Assembly (NCBI RefSeq): GCF_016920785.2
Contig: NW_024609884.1
Coordinates: forward strand, 84,064,069 to 84,128,068
DNA from: Ixodes scapularis
Taxonomy: Eukaryota > Arthropoda > Arachnida > Ixodida > Ixodidae
Length of the DNA: 64,000 nt
Reading direction: 5' to 3'
Shown: positions 29,711 through 41,104 of the stretch, piece by piece
Layout: every line of letters starts with the position of its first letter
Position numbering within the stretch: position 1 is the first letter of the stretch
Made by a program: the position numbers and the translations under genes
The notes under the pieces: model-generated
Seen by the model: the letters and a program-made list of their open reading frames with translations, nothing else
What the model was told of the DNA's origin: nothing
The model's database searches: none

Positions 29711-29896
29711 GACCTAAAATGCCGACCTCTGCAAGCAGCTTACCGTTGGGAAGAGGTGGCAGCTCGCGTGGTCCTTTCGTCCATCATGCCATTGTCACGG
29801 GTGTGGAGCTGGGAAGAAAAGAAGAAAAAGAAGAGAGGAAGAGGATCGCGAGAAACGACGGGCAGGTGCGGGAGTTCTGACCCGTCGTTTGTTGAA

Positions 29897-30175
29897 GCCG
29901 GCAACGCTCCGGCTACTGAAGCTTCACAGAAACCGGCTCCGCTCCGGTTCCTGAGACCCCGGCCACGCTCCGGCTTCTGAAGCCTCACCGAAACCGGCCC
30001 CGCTCCGGTTCCCGAGAACCCGGCCACGCTCCGGCTCCTGAAGCCTCACCGTAACCGGCCCCGCTCCGGTTCCTGAGAGCCCAGAAACGCTACAGTTCCT
30101 CAAGCCACGAAGAACCCGGCAACGCTCCGATTCCTGAGGCCACGACGAGCCCCGCCACGCTCCTGAAGCCCCGCC
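29897..30175 (+). repeat. GC-rich ~35-bp tandem array before gypsy C
   Basis: Units built on CC(A/G)GC(C/A)ACGCTCCGGCTCCTGAAGCC alternate with CACCGAAACCGGCCCCGCTCCGGTTCC. It lies just upstream of gag and may belong to the 5' LTR/leader of gypsy C, but no matching 3' copy exists. Confidence 0.75.
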
Positions 30176-30375
30176 ACGTCAGGCGTGAGTCGAGCTTTTG
30201 TGGGGACTTGACCACGGGGACTCCGGTCTGCTTTGAACTTTTCCTTTTCTTTCTTTATTGTTGATAACTACCTCCTGATTTCCTTTCATTATATTATTAC
30301 GTATGTACATGCCTTTGTCTCACCTGGTCTTGTCTCAATCATTTCGCGTGTCGGACCGGGCGAACGTGACAGCCA

Positions 30376-30753
30376 TACGAGGAGGCCTACCGCTCGTACG
30401 CCGACGTCGCAGCCAAGCTCACGGGCTACTTCATGCACCCTGTCAACGAGGTGTACGAGTCGAGTCGCTTCCACAAACGCACGCAGTTCGCGGACGAGAC
30501 CGTCGACGCGTTCTTCACGGCGTTGCGTAGCCTCGTCAAAAAGTGCAACTATCCGACACCGGCAGTTGAGGACTGCATCGTACGAGACCGGTTCGCCGTC
30601 GTGCTGCAAGACTCGCGCCTGTACGACCAACTTCGCCGGAATCCGAAACTGACGCTCCAAGAAGCGCTCCTGCTAGCTCGACAACACGGGGACGCTGAAA
30701 ACGAGAAGAAACGTCAAGGCAACGACTTCGCAGCCGAGTCCCCTCAATGTTGA
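30376..30753 (+). pseudogene. gypsy C: gag capsid-like region
   Basis: From YEEAYRSYADVAAKLTGYFM to the stop at 30,751-30,753. The pattern E-T-V-D-A-F-F-T-A-L-R-S-L followed by C-N-Y and I-V-R-D-R-F is the retrotransposon gag domain. The N-terminal part of gag is missing, since upstream sequence reads in another frame. Confidence 0.78.
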
Positions 30754-30937
30754 CGCTGCGTCGAGAAAGTCACAGGGCCTCTAAACTCATCAAACACAAA
30801 GTTGCTGCCGAAGTGAACGGAGCGCACCGATTGGCCTGTCACGACGATGACTTTGTGCTTTCTTCGTCGACGCCCAATTAGCGCACTCCGCGAACTTTCG
30901 GTTTCAACTTTGTGTTTCACCAGTTCAGGGCCCCAAA

Positions 30938-31192
30938 ATGGCCCCTGCCTCCAAAGTTCGAGAACCTTCTCGAAGCCGAGACCAGGGCTGGGACAGCCAC
31001 CCTCGTGGGTCGAAAGCGTCGTGTGACTACTGCGGCAACTCACCGCACTCACGTTCCGAGTGTCCAGCCAGGAGGGCTACTTGCAACCATTGCCGAAAGA
31101 AGCGACATTTCGCATCAGTTTGCCGCTCCAGAACGAAGCGCCTCAGCCAAATCCAGCTGCACTCCGTGGAATCGTCGCAAGCGTCCGGCCGA
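30938..31192 (+). pseudogene. gypsy C: nucleocapsid with two zinc knuckles
   Basis: CDYCGNSPHSRSEC and CNHCRKKRHFASVC are two intact CX2CX4HX4C knuckles (about 31,019-31,120), in the usual place between capsid and protease. A stop follows at 31,190-31,192. Confidence 0.8.
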
Positions 31193-31194
31193 TA

Positions 31195-31574
31195 GGTCCT
31201 TGTATGCGTCAACGGCTACCCCCTACAGTTCAAGGTAAATTCCGGCGCGGACGTTTCTGTCGTCCCCCGCTCTTTTCTGGGATGTCATGCCTTGTTGGAT
31301 TAACCCATGGGCGAGCAACTCGTCGGTCCGGGACGCTGCCGTCTCAACCTTCTCGATAAGTTCCCGGCTACCCTGACATGGCGAGGTCCGACAATACACC
31401 AGAAGCTGTACGTCGTCGGCAGCGTGGACACTCCTCTGCTAAGCTACGCTGCAATCGTCGTTGTAGGGGTCGTCCACTTTGTCGATTTCATAACCGACGC
31501 CGACCTGCAGAAGGCGACTCCGTCCCCGCCCGCCCCGACGCCGCCTGCAGCAGCTGCTCCACTCTTCACGGGAC
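31195..31574 (+). pseudogene. gypsy C: protease, active-site aspartate changed
   Basis: VCVNGYPLQFKVNSGADVSV aligns with the retropepsin active site, but the catalytic D of D-T/S-G is N. The segment continues in shifted frames toward RT (KLYVVGSVDTPLL). It is inactive on both counts. Confidence 0.72.
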
Positions 31575-32819
31575 TTGGTACAATGTCGGACGTGTACCCC
31601 ATTCGCATCAAGCCCGGAGCTGTGCACCTTCTCGCTAAGCGTACCCAGAAGGATTGCCATTCCTCTCCGAGGGGTGGTGAAAGATGAACTCGACAGAATG
31701 GGGGGAGAAGGCGTCATCCGGCGTGTTGAGACACCTACGGCGTCGTGCGCCGGCCTTGTCGTGGTACCCAAGGCTGCTGGTGACTATCACCTCTGCGTCA
31801 ATCTAACCAAACTTAATCGGGTCGTTCTACGGGAGAGACACCTGATGCCGACCATCGACCAGGTCCTTGGACTAGTGGAAAGCACTATCGTCTTCTCGAA
31901 ACTCGATGAGTCGTCTGGGTTTCATCAAGTGCGTCTCTCCGAAAGCAGCCAGGAATGCACAACGTTTATCACGCCCTTTGGGCGTTACTGCCACAGACGC
32001 CTTCCCTTCGGCATCACCTCAGCCCCGGAGGTGTTCCAACGCCAGATGTCGCGTATTCTCGAGGGCCTCGAAGGGTGCGTCAACATGGTGGATGACCTCG
32101 TTTTCGGCAGTGACAGACCGAAGCACGACGCTAGACTCGACGCCGTCCTCAAGAGACTCCAGCAGGCTGGCGTCACCCTTAACGCCTCCAAGTGTCAGTT
32201 TGGTTTGTCGTCCGTCAAGTTCCTGGGCGTGATCGTCAGTGCCAAGGACATTGAACCAGACCCAGACAAGGTTTCCGCCATCACGAGTATGCAACCTTCA
32301 ACGAATGTGCACGGGGTGCGACGTCTTCTTTACCTTCTGAACCACGTTGGACGATTCTTGCCGAATGTGTCGGCCACGACTGCTCCGATCAGACTCCTTC
32401 TCAACAAGGATACAGTATGGACCTGGGGATCAGCCCAAGCTACAGCCTTCGAGTTGCTGAAGAAGCTGGTGGCCTCCAGCTCTTGCGTCGCCCGCCAACC
32501 CCGAGTACTCCACGACTGTATCCGCTGATGCCAGCTCGTACGGCCTGGGCACCGAACTCCTATAGGAGCAACCGTCAGGGGAACGCCGAGCGGTCGCTTT
32601 TGCGTCACGTGCCTCGACAGCTGCTGAAGAATGGTACAGTCAGATCGAAAAAGAAGCGCTCGGAGCCTCGTGGACAGTTCAGCGCCTTGAAGAGTTTTTG
32701 CGCGGCCTCAACTTCATTGTGAAGACTGATCACCAGTCACTCGTCAGGTTACAAGGCACTGCCGACGTCGACTTTATGCTCCCCGCATCCAGCGTTTCCG
32801 CATCAGACTTTTACGGTAC
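31575..32819 (+). pseudogene. gypsy C: reverse transcriptase and RNase H start
   Basis: The RT is open for more than 300 codons to 32,528: VIRRVETPTASCAGLVVVPK, FSKLDESSGFHQVRL (block A Asp present), PFGITSAPEVFQR, VNMVDDLVFGSD (catalytic DD retained) and FLGVIVSAKDIEPDP. RNase H begins after a stop (SADASSYGLG, then EKEALGASWTVQRLEEFLRG and KTDHQSLVRL) and is cut at 32,819 by the next insert. Confidence 0.87.
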
Positions 32820-33225
32820 TAGTTTTCCTCGTAGGAAGATTTCAGATCGGAGCGATTCCAGTTCGGGTCCACGCGGAGCCGTGCGGTTCTAAACTTTTGG
32901 ACAATTCAGATCCGCGCGAATCCGATCTGGTACAGCGCGGTTCTGGGTGTAACCAGTAAAGAACTGCGAAAAGTATGGGTGCGGGCTATTCCTCGAAAAA
33001 AAACCGGTTCTATCGACGCATAGCAGGGTGAGAACACTGATATCTTTTCACTTCTTTTTTTTTTCTCGAATTATTGAATTTATTTTGTTGAATTTTACAC
33101 TGACGTGGCAGCGAAGGTGACAAGCACAAGCTAGCTCTCGATTTTAATTTTAGAAACGTATCTTTGTAGCGCAAGCTCCCGCTTTCAAAACCACGTTCAG
33201 GAGCCTGTAGCCTTCTCTCTATGTC

Positions 33226-34151
33226 CCCCTCTTGTTCCTACATCTGTGGCGCATATTATTAAAGGAATCAATGAAATCGTCGAGGTCTCGAAATCTGAAG
33301 GAAATTTTAACATGGACGCCGAACAAAGGAACACGACACAGAGACGACTTTGAAGAACCCGTGACTTCTGCAGAGGACGATTCCAATGTGCATTTTTTTG
33401 TGCAGTCTTTTTAACTGGCTGGATGCCTGGCTTGACGTATGGGAGAGCGAGAACCTTACCAGTGGCACGGTAACCAAGGAGACGCTCGGAGCACTCCGTC
33501 AAACAACCCGCTCATTTGTAGAGATCGCCGAATACAGCTTCACTGAACTCGGTCTGAACTATGTCTTGCTGGGAAGGATGCAGACTGATTGCTTGGAAGA
33601 CTGTTTCGGGAAGTACAGGCAGCTGGCTGGCTCGCAATATCACATATCTACAAGGCAGCGACCCTCCCAGTTTTAATCTACGTGGCAGGGTACGCAGTTT
33701 ATGCCGCTTTAAAAAAGGCGAAATATCAAAAATGCAGGGCGGCGCTTACTAAAGAAGATAAGACGGCAACAGTTTTACTTGCGCACGAGAACTACTCTCT
33801 TCTCAAGAAATTGGATGGAGGGGGCTCTTTTATCCAACTATGTTCGCCGTTAATGCCGTGACACACAATTACGTTGTTGCTCAAGAACTCTCCAAGCAGG
33901 CAGAGTTTCTGAAAATTCCGATCCAGCGTCAGCGTTTGTCACCGAGCTTACAAGGGAACTGCTGTCTACCAACGAGACTAGTGACTTCGACGCATGTGAA
34001 GAAAGACACACAAGTCGTGCTGAAGAACTTGTTCTGGTGCAGCACGAACATTGTGCTGAAAAACTATTGTGGAAGGGTGAGCGAAAAGGTTATGGGGCTA
34101 GCTGATTCCAAGTCAAAGAAAAGAAAATGTGAAATCTTAAAATCTAAATAA
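33226..34151 (+). pseudogene. P-element/THAP9-like transposase, C-terminal part
   Basis: Recognisable blocks in three frames: VPTSVAHIIKGINEIVEVSK (33,232-), FLN/WLDAWLDVWESENL with TKETLGALRQTTRSF (33,400-33,520), LNYVLLGRMQTDCLEDCFGK then YRQLAGSQYHIS (33,550-33,655), LIYVAGYAVYAALKKAK (33,675-33,725), NYSLLKKLDGG, and a basic end KSKKRKCEILKSK (stop 34,149-34,151). This is the C-terminal half of the P/THAP9 family. The THAP DNA-binding domain and most of the catalytic N-terminal half are absent. Confidence 0.78.
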
Positions 34152-34857
34152 TTATTTTATATTCATTGCAACAGTTGTCATAGCATTATTGTTCCGAAGC
34201 GGCATCAAAGTCTACATGCCGTACATGTGCTGTGTCTCAGTGTCTCGAAAGCTACAGAGCGGCATCTAAGTTGTTTGTGCTTGAATTGTGTCAAGATGGA
34301 TACAAGAAGAAAGTATGGATACACGAGGATATACAATTTGAAGATTTCAAAGGTGGGAGAACTTATATTCACAGCATCTATTCGTAATGTGAATGAACGC
34401 GGGTAGATGTGTGCATGAAGCTCCTACAGCTGCATGTGTCCCTTGAAAATTATGCTTTAAGTTTGCTAAGTTTGCCTGCACTCGGTTAGATCAAAACTTG
34501 TGCACTTCGATTTAGGCGGCGTCTTTCCCTCTGTTTTGTGTCTTTTCTGCGTTTAATTTTTCGCCTTCGTGTCTCAGTCTCGGATTACTTACCTTGTGAT
34601 GAACATTCCCCAGTTCGCTTGCAGTGCTTTTATTATCATATGTTTACTTCTGGTAAAAAGTTTGGTGCGCCAAAAGTCCACATTTTTTTTAATAATCTTC
34701 TTTTCATTAGCTTCACATACGAATTCATAAACCACAGATGTCATCACCAACTTCATTATTGCTGTTATGCATGTTGGCGGGTCTCATCGCTTACAATAAC
34801 AATTCAGGAGATTTATTTTTTGTTTGTTTGTGTCTTCTCACTCCTAGAAATAATTAA

Positions 34858-35494
34858 AGGGATACTACAACGAAATGTCGGCGCACATTTTTTGGTCTAT
34901 ATGTGTTCAAAAAAGCAGCATCACATCGAACATACCAATATCTTGTTAAAAAGTCACGAAAAGGAATTTTAAAACGAATTAAACGATTAGCAAAGAGCAC
35001 CTGGTGGATGTCGCTAACGCCTCGCTTGTAATGCCCGTCTAGGAACCTTGACAGCTAGTGACGGAGGTTGTCTCGTCTCCGGCCACGACGAGAGATGAGG
35101 GGCAGGAGGAACTCCCCTCTTCCCGAGAATGCCTTTTGTGTGTCGCAGAGGTCGCTATTGTCCCCCTACAAGATTACAGAAGATTAACCCGTCACTCAAA
35201 ATTCGTACAAAAGCAGCCGCTTCGGTGGCTGGAACGACTAGGCCATCCTCTCGACGTCAGCCTCGCCGTAGCTTTGCTCGTCTTGAGACGACCTACGTCA
35301 CGATTGCGTTGGATGTCACGTGGTCTCCGCTGGGCCTTCTCCGAGCGCTTGCCAGAGTGGGCCGTTTATAACGAAAAATACAGCCACCAGGCTCAAAATA
35401 CAAACGTGCGAGTGTCATTTACGGATATTGTGGATCATATTCAACCTATTTTTGAACACGACGGGAATATTTCAAATTTCGTTGAAGTATCCCT
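34858..35494. mobile_element. MITE with TTAA borders, nested in the P-like insert
   Basis: Ends AGGGATACTACAACGAAAT and the complement of AGGGATACTTCAACGAAAT are flanked by TTAA (34,854-34,857 and 35,495-35,498). An internal part (about 35,160-35,220) resembles 57,725-57,800 in host intron 3. TTAA targets are used by piggyBac and Kolobok families. Confidence 0.75.
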
Positions 35495-36296
35495 TTAAAG
35501 CACCCAAGATTTGGATGCCTAAAACGAAAACCCATCTCTCTCAAAACTTCGTTAACCTTGTTCTTTCATATCATACCAATAATGGTACGTCCTTATATGC
35601 TGCCCGTGTAACAAATTATGTTTCCCAGTCATACAGATATTTATAAATCCTGTTTGACCAATTAACAAACGTTTGGGTCAATAAAAAATGCCATCTACGT
35701 CGGTAAATCTATGCGCGACGCCTTCAGTGCAGCACTTTTACGCGGCGCTCGCAAGACGACTCGTGTGACGTCACCGAAGGAGCGCTGCGGCCTTCAGCTC
35801 TAGGCGGTGTTGGTCGGCGGGGAACTCCCGCGGTCTCTCGCAGGTCACGTGTTAGGGACAGTCGCATTCGCTACGGAGGCGCTGCGAGCGGGCGTTCTCC
35901 GCACGCGCGCCTCGCCTTGTCTGTTGCAGTCGGCGGCAACGCTTCGAGAATTTAGGTTTTTCTTCGCTCTCGTCAGACTGGCGGTCGGCGCTCGCCCGGT
36001 GGCGACGTTCGCGCTGCGGGCGCACGGATACTGACGCGCCCATCGTTGCTTTGGATGGATACCCACTGACCTCGTCTTTGAATCTTCATATAGTGTGAAG
36101 CTGCCGACCGATTGCACTTTAGCTCGGCATCTGGATGCGCTTGGCGCTGGTGTGCTTGGTGACAATACTTGGACAAATCGGATACCGCTTGCCAGCCGGA
36201 ACTATTCGAGGCGCTCAACATTGGATACTGTGCTTGTGCGTGCTGTGTGTGTGTTCTGTGCACGTTGTTTGGTGGCGACGCCTGGACAACCGTGTG

Positions 36297-36521
36297 CGCC
36301 TCCGGAATTCCCGCTGCGCTCACCACTGGACTCTACAAAAGTATTTCGCGCCATGCCCTTAGCCGTTACAAGCGAGAGATCGTCGCGATTTGAGGCCCAG
36401 GCTCTTCCGCCTGGGTGTGAAATCGCGACGATCTCGCTTGTAACGGCTAAAGGCATCGCACGAAATATACTTTTGTAGAGTCCAGTGGTGAGCGCAGCGA
36501 GAATTCCGGCGGCGCAACACC
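36297..36521. repeat. long palindrome near the right end of the P-like insert
   Basis: GCGCCTCCGGAATTC...CACCACTGGACTCTACAAAAG is matched by its complement 36,472-36,521. The inner arms contain AGCCGTTACAAGCGAGA, and the centre is at about 36,405. Arms of about 100 bp have small differences. Confidence 0.7.
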
Positions 36522-36595
36522 TGGGTCTGAAATTGGGGCACCGGTTGGTACAGCGCGGTACTAGTGGCTCTACAGAATCACTGGAACCAGCCGGC

Positions 36596-36700
36596 TCCAC
36601 CTGGATCTAAAATTGGGGCACCAGTTTGTATCCCGCCTGGAACTGCGCGATTCCAGGTTGGATACAAACTGGTGCCCCAATTTCGGGTCCAGGCGGAACC
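36596..36700. repeat. second palindrome near the right end of the P-like insert
   Basis: AAATTGGGGCACCAGTTTGT is matched by ACAAACTGGTGCCCCAATTT about 50 bp further on. The sequence resembles the adjacent 36,525-36,545 unit, so it is a repeated end motif. Confidence 0.65.
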
Positions 36701-36739
36701 GGCATTTTTCATTCCGGCCTGTATCTGACATTTTCGTAC

Positions 36740-38185
36740 GGGTCAGCACGGTACGTTCCGGGGAAGTACCTGGCCACTGCCGACACGCTGTCACGGGATC
36801 CCGAAGACTCCTTTCTAGCTGCCTCTTCCACCGATAGCGTCGAGCTCTTTGTATTACAAATCGTGACAGCCCTTCTTTCGACTCTGGCGGTGCGCCTCAA
36901 CGACTTCAGAAGTCATCAAGCTTCAGATGCTGAGTGCTCCGCTCTCAGGGTCTACTGCACCAGAGGTTGGCCAAGACGATGTAGACTCCCCTTGATAATG
37001 ACCTGCTAATGGGACCACCGGGGCGACTTTTCAGTTTGCGAAGACCTGCTGCTCATGGGTGGACGTCTCGTCGTGCCTTCGCTGCTGCGCAAGGATATCG
37101 TGGGCCTGCTCGACGACGGGCACCAAGGTGTGAACTGGTGTGTGGCCTGGCCAAGGACTCTGCGTGGTGGCCGGACCTCAAGAGCCAGGTCAGGACCGCC
37201 GTTCAGAACTGTACTGCGTGTGCAAGCACCCGAGTTCAGCGTTACGAACCCATGCTTGCCACCGAAATTCCTTCAGCGGATGGGAGCGGGTTGCTGCTGA
37301 CGTGTTCTACTTAGATGGACATTACTTCCTTCTCGACTACCGTTCTAGGCACCCCGAGGTCATAACGCTACGGTCGACGTCCGCTGATGCAGTCATCTGT
37401 GCCGTCAAGAGCATTTTCGCCCGGCACGGCATTCCACAAACGTTCTTCAGTGACGATGGGCCGCAGTTTCCCTGCAAAGCGTTTCGGGACTTCGCGAAAT
37501 TCTACGGATTCACACACCTCACGAGTAGTCCTCGCTACCCCTAATCGAATGGTGAAGCTGAGAGGGTGGTCCACACAATCAAAGAACTGTTCCGGAAAGC
37601 GGAGGACCCCTTCCTGGCACTGCTAGCGTACCAGAACACTCCCGGTGTGTCGGGATACAGCCCGGCCCAGCTCCTTATGGGACGTTCTCTACGGACAACT
37701 ACCCGTCACCGCCGCAAGCCTGGTTCCGGAGTGGCCTAAAGTCAAAAACTTTAACGAGCGCGACGCCGCCCAGCGTCGTAGACAGAAGAGAGACTTCAAT
37801 TCTCGTCACGGTACGCGGGATCTTCGCCCTCCCCAAGACGAGGAGGAAGTGTGGGCACGCCCAGTCAACAGCCACGGTTCCGAGTCCTGCTCAGCTAGAG
37901 GCCACGGTCGTATGTCGTCCAGACGCCCAGCGGTGTCCTCGTGCGAAACCGCGGGCACCTCGTCCCCCGCAGCAGCTCTCCGTCATCTTCTGCGACTCCT
38001 CAAACAGATGACGGTTCGGCAGCCCTGCACCAGGCTTCCGAGGACAGAGACAGCGGTAGAGCACCTCTTGCATCTCCACGGGCACCTCCAGCGTCTCCAG
38101 GGACTTCACGACCGCGCTACTCCCGTTACGGACGGCGTGTGACTACCCCTGAACGACTGAACTTGTTGGGAATGTTCTTTTTATT
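36740..38185 (+). pseudogene. gypsy C: integrase and C-terminus
   Basis: It starts with the RNase H/integrase linker ARYVPGKYLATADTLSRDP. The zinc domain is scattered over two frames (LLRKDIVGLLDDGHQGVN, then NCTACAS). The core has the first Asp in AADVFYLDGHYFLLDYRSRH, the second in FFSDDGPQF, and the Glu in NGEAERVVHT just after a stop (37,542-37,544). The tail (RYGRRVTTPERLNL) ends at about 38,160, as in related gypsy elements. Confidence 0.83.
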
Positions 38186-38317
38186 CTGCTGTGAATAGCA
38201 AGTAAGGCATTTGTGCTGGACAGCAGTACTTTTCTGAGCATATTTACGTTGCTCTCTTGTGTCTTAAGGCAACTCTACGGTACGTAGCTTACGCGAGTTT
38301 TGCTTGTCTTTAGGCTT

Positions 38318-39583
38318 CACTCTAAAAAAAACCCGTTTGTCTGCTTTTTCGCACAACACTCGGAGAGCCAATCGCCGCAACTTACGGAGGCAGCTCAGCA
38401 AATGACGATGCCGAAACATATGTTTAGACCAAAAAACGCAGTCTGAGTTGTGACATTAGGGAGTTTTAGAATAACGTACGCAATTTTAGCGCACGCTAGC
38501 GCTAAGTTTAGCGCTTGTGTTAGCGCACGCGACGCGAGAGAGTTTTAAGCGCCATACGCACATTCGCGTTTGAACGCGTTTGAGTGCGTTGCGGAGTCCA
38601 TGCGGCCAGGCGCAGTCGCTTGCGGACCGACGCGCGCCTTCCCGCAACGCTCGGTAGCGCGACGCAAGCGAGTATAATAGCGTCTCTCCGTCGCGACGCA
38701 AAAGCCCAAGCATCTCGCGCTTGCGACGCCACCAAGATACAGTCACAATTTTTATTTCACACACGAAATGCTGCAACTTGAGAAAAAATAAGTTTTTTGG
38801 TCCAGAGTGTTATTTTAGATTTGTTTAAACGTGGGAACGCGACGCGAGCGGTTGACCGGTCGTGTCCGCTTGCGTCGCCTCGGCAAGAGAGGTCTCGTGT
38901 ACTGACCTTCGCACATCGTACCTTCGCCGAGAAATGTTCGCGCGTCGGAAGCATCAAGTTGCCGGTGATTGTTGCCAAACCGAGTACAATGTAGTCCCGT
39001 ATTGAAAATCGCAGTCGCGAGGATGCCGCCGACGTCGCACTCACGGCGCCGCTGAAGCAGCCGCCGACAAAATCCTGGAAGCCGCCATTTTTTTTAACTC
39101 TGCTCGTCTTGGCTTTAGCTTTAGCCAACTTGTCATCACGAATCCTCCTTGGAGAAGCGCAAAGGCTCCTTGCGTGCGCACGCTATTTCCGAGAAATAGC
39201 GCACGCTAAAATTGATCACGCAAAGCGCAAAACTTGGTTTGCGTTCGGAGCATGCGCAGTGGCGACGACGCTATTCTTTGCGTACGCAAAGCTTTAGCGC
39301 GCGCTATTCTAAAACTCCCTATTAAGCAATGCAAAACTTACGGAGGCAGCTCAGCAAATGACGATGCCGAAACATATGTTTAGACCAAAAAACGCAGTCT
39401 GAGTTGTGACATTAAGCAATGCAAAACGTCATGTTTGCATTGCTTGATGTCACAACTCAGACTGCGTTTTTGGTCTAAACATATGTTTCGGCATCGTCAT
39501 TCGCTGAGCTGCCTCCGCAAGTTGCGGCGATGGGCTCTCCGAGTGTTGTGAGGAAAAGTAGACGCACGGGTCTTTTTAGAGTG
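38318..39583. mobile_element. foldback MITE with CACTCTAAAAA ends, interrupted
   Basis: The left arm CACTCTAAAAAAAACCCG...GTGACATT (38,318-38,457) is the inverted copy of 39,430-39,583. A second partial copy of the arm (39,340-39,428) follows the nested element. Landmark: GATGCCGAAACATATG in all three arm copies. No ORF. Confidence 0.75.
38458..39320. mobile_element. AGGGAGTTTT-type MITE (863 bp), 3-bp duplication ATT
   Basis: Ends AGGGAGTTTTAGAATA / TATTCTAAAACTCCCT with ATT on both sides (38,455-38,457 and 39,321-39,323). Removing it restores GACATTAAGC, as in the uninterrupted arm copy at about 39,408. A three-base A/T duplication fits PIF/Harbinger. The interior is rich in CGCGACGC and TTAGCGC blocks. 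Confidence 0.75.
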
Positions 39584-40330
39584 TTCTAAGTTGCGTGAGC
39601 ATAGGGCTCCCGAAGGGGGATGTAAAGGACGCTAGTGTAGCAACCGAATGAATATGATTCGTGGCGCCACCTTCGGGTTTTGCGATTGCATACTTGAACG
39701 ATGTGCGGAACAAACCTGGGGCTTTTTTCAACCGACACATGTGGCTGGCGGTTTCGCTCTCTCTCGGCCGCTCGCGCCTGTGCCTTGCGCTCTTGAGCCT
39801 TCTTCAGAAGCAGGTGTGGGCACCGAGGATGAACCCCAAAAACTTGATGGAGTCTCCCTGCGCCTCGAGTCATCTCTTTTATTTTGATGTGAAAGATGAA
39901 TCTGTGCGTGCGTTGCACCCACTGATCTTAATGACAATTGCTAGATCGCGCTTCCCGCTCCCGCAAGTGAAGCCACCCGACGCAACCTTGCAGGGATACG
40001 GTTTGCGGTTTTGCCAGCGTTTCGCTGCGGTTTTCCAGCGTTCTGTAAACACGTTTTCTACTCGTTCGTCGTCATTCGCCGAAGAAGCTTTTTAAGACTC
40101 TGTGTACCTATGAGACTTGCCGTCGTGAACACCTGGAAAATTTTACGAAAGTGCAGTGTCGCAGGAAAAAGGCACAACTCGTCGAAATCAAGTTTCGCCG
40201 GTCTGGCGGCGTGTTCAAAGCTTCTTTGGCACGCCAAAGTGCCGTGTCTCTGTGCCTTCGCACGCTTGGATACCGACCAAGAATCGACGCCGTGTGGATC
40301 TGTTTTGCGAGTGCAATGTGCACTCGCAAA
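39584..40330. other. no gene supported
   Basis: Open frames here are short and overlap on both strands. A perfect 14-bp-arm palindrome (TTTTGCGAGTGCA...) lies at about 40,302-40,330. Confidence 0.45.
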
Positions 40331-40605
40331 ACGTCCTCTAGGACTTCGTCCTTGACGTCCCAGAGGACGACATCCAGAACGACCTCTAAGACGACCTCTA
40401 GGGCGACCCTGGGACGATCTTTACGAAGACCTCAAGGATGACGTCTAGGACGACCTCTAGGGTGATCTCAAGAACGACCTCTAGAATGATCTCAGGAACG
40501 ACCTCTAGGACGACCTCAAAGACGACGTCGAGTACGATGTTTTAGCGGAGGATGTCAAAAACGAAGTACGACCTCTAGGACGACGTCGAGGACGACGTCA
40601 AGGTC
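40331..40605 (+). repeat. GACGACCTCTAG minisatellite, forward orientation
   Basis: Imperfect 12-18-bp units such as GACGACCTCTAG and GACGTC(G/T)AGGACGAC. A reverse-oriented array of the same motif lies at 41,262-41,445. Confidence 0.8.
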
Positions 40606-40753
40606 GTCAGGTCCTTCGAAGAGTGTGCGAATGTGAAGGAGTGCGTACTGCCGCTCCGCATACGCGCGGCGCAACAGTAAGCTGAAATGGTCTACTGCGC
40701 TTTAGGAGGCCATATACCAGATAGACAGCAATCTGTGATGAGTGTGTAATAAT

Positions 40754-40934
40754 CTGGATGAGCATCGTACCGGCGTGCGGTTGTGCATCCCTACTGCGTG
40801 GTGCACGTTAAAGACCCCAGGCTAGCGGTTGTACTGCACTGGCTAAATTTCTCATCTACAGCTGGGAGACTCGTCGCCCGTTGAGGCAGACCTAGTTCTA
40901 TAGGCTGTATAAACATACACACAACCCAATTTTT
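40754..40934 (+). mobile_element. tRNA-derived SINE, copy 4 (5'-truncated)
   Basis: It starts CTGGATGAGCATCGTACC, lacks both pol III boxes and ends AACCCAATTTTT. An exact 11-bp duplication TGTGTAATAAT lies at 40,743-40,753 and 40,935-40,945. Truncation from the 5' side with a target duplication is the signature of LINE-driven retroposition. Confidence 0.85.
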
Positions 40935-41104
40935 TGTGTAATAATGCCTTTGCTCTAAAATATTGTTTCTTCTCTCCTTTTGGTGCATTGAGTTCTGCTG
41001 CAGTCGATTTTTAATGATATCATCCTTTAGCATTCACCCGGTTTCCGCAATACGCTTTCTGGCCTCGAATGCGCCGTGCGTATGCGCCTGTGCACGTATG
41101 CGGA

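Larger units (their letters stand above)
32820..36735 (+). mobile_element. 3.9-kb insert with P-element-like transposase remnant
   Basis: The gypsy C reading stops at ...RLLRY (32,819) and resumes at GSARYVPGKYL from 36,736. GTAC lies at both junctions (32,816-32,819 and 36,736-36,739). Both ends have short repeated GC-rich motifs (GGTACAGCGCGGT(T/A)CT near 32,932 and 36,549). The interior carries P/THAP9-like transposase sequence. Canonical P elements make 8-bp duplications; only 4 bp are seen here, so the end structure is unsettled. Confidence 0.65.
30376..38185 (+). mobile_element. Ty3/gypsy-like retrotransposon remnant C (gag + pol)
   Basis: Plus-strand order: gag capsid region, two CCHC knuckles, protease, RT, RNase H, [3.9-kb insert], integrase, C-terminal domain. 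This is the only gypsy here with gag. No LTR pair was found. Stops and shifts separate the domains. Confidence 0.85.

Noticed and set aside
36095..36600. Open frames near the right end of the P-like insert
   Set aside because: They read through a long palindrome, so similar frames appear on both strands.
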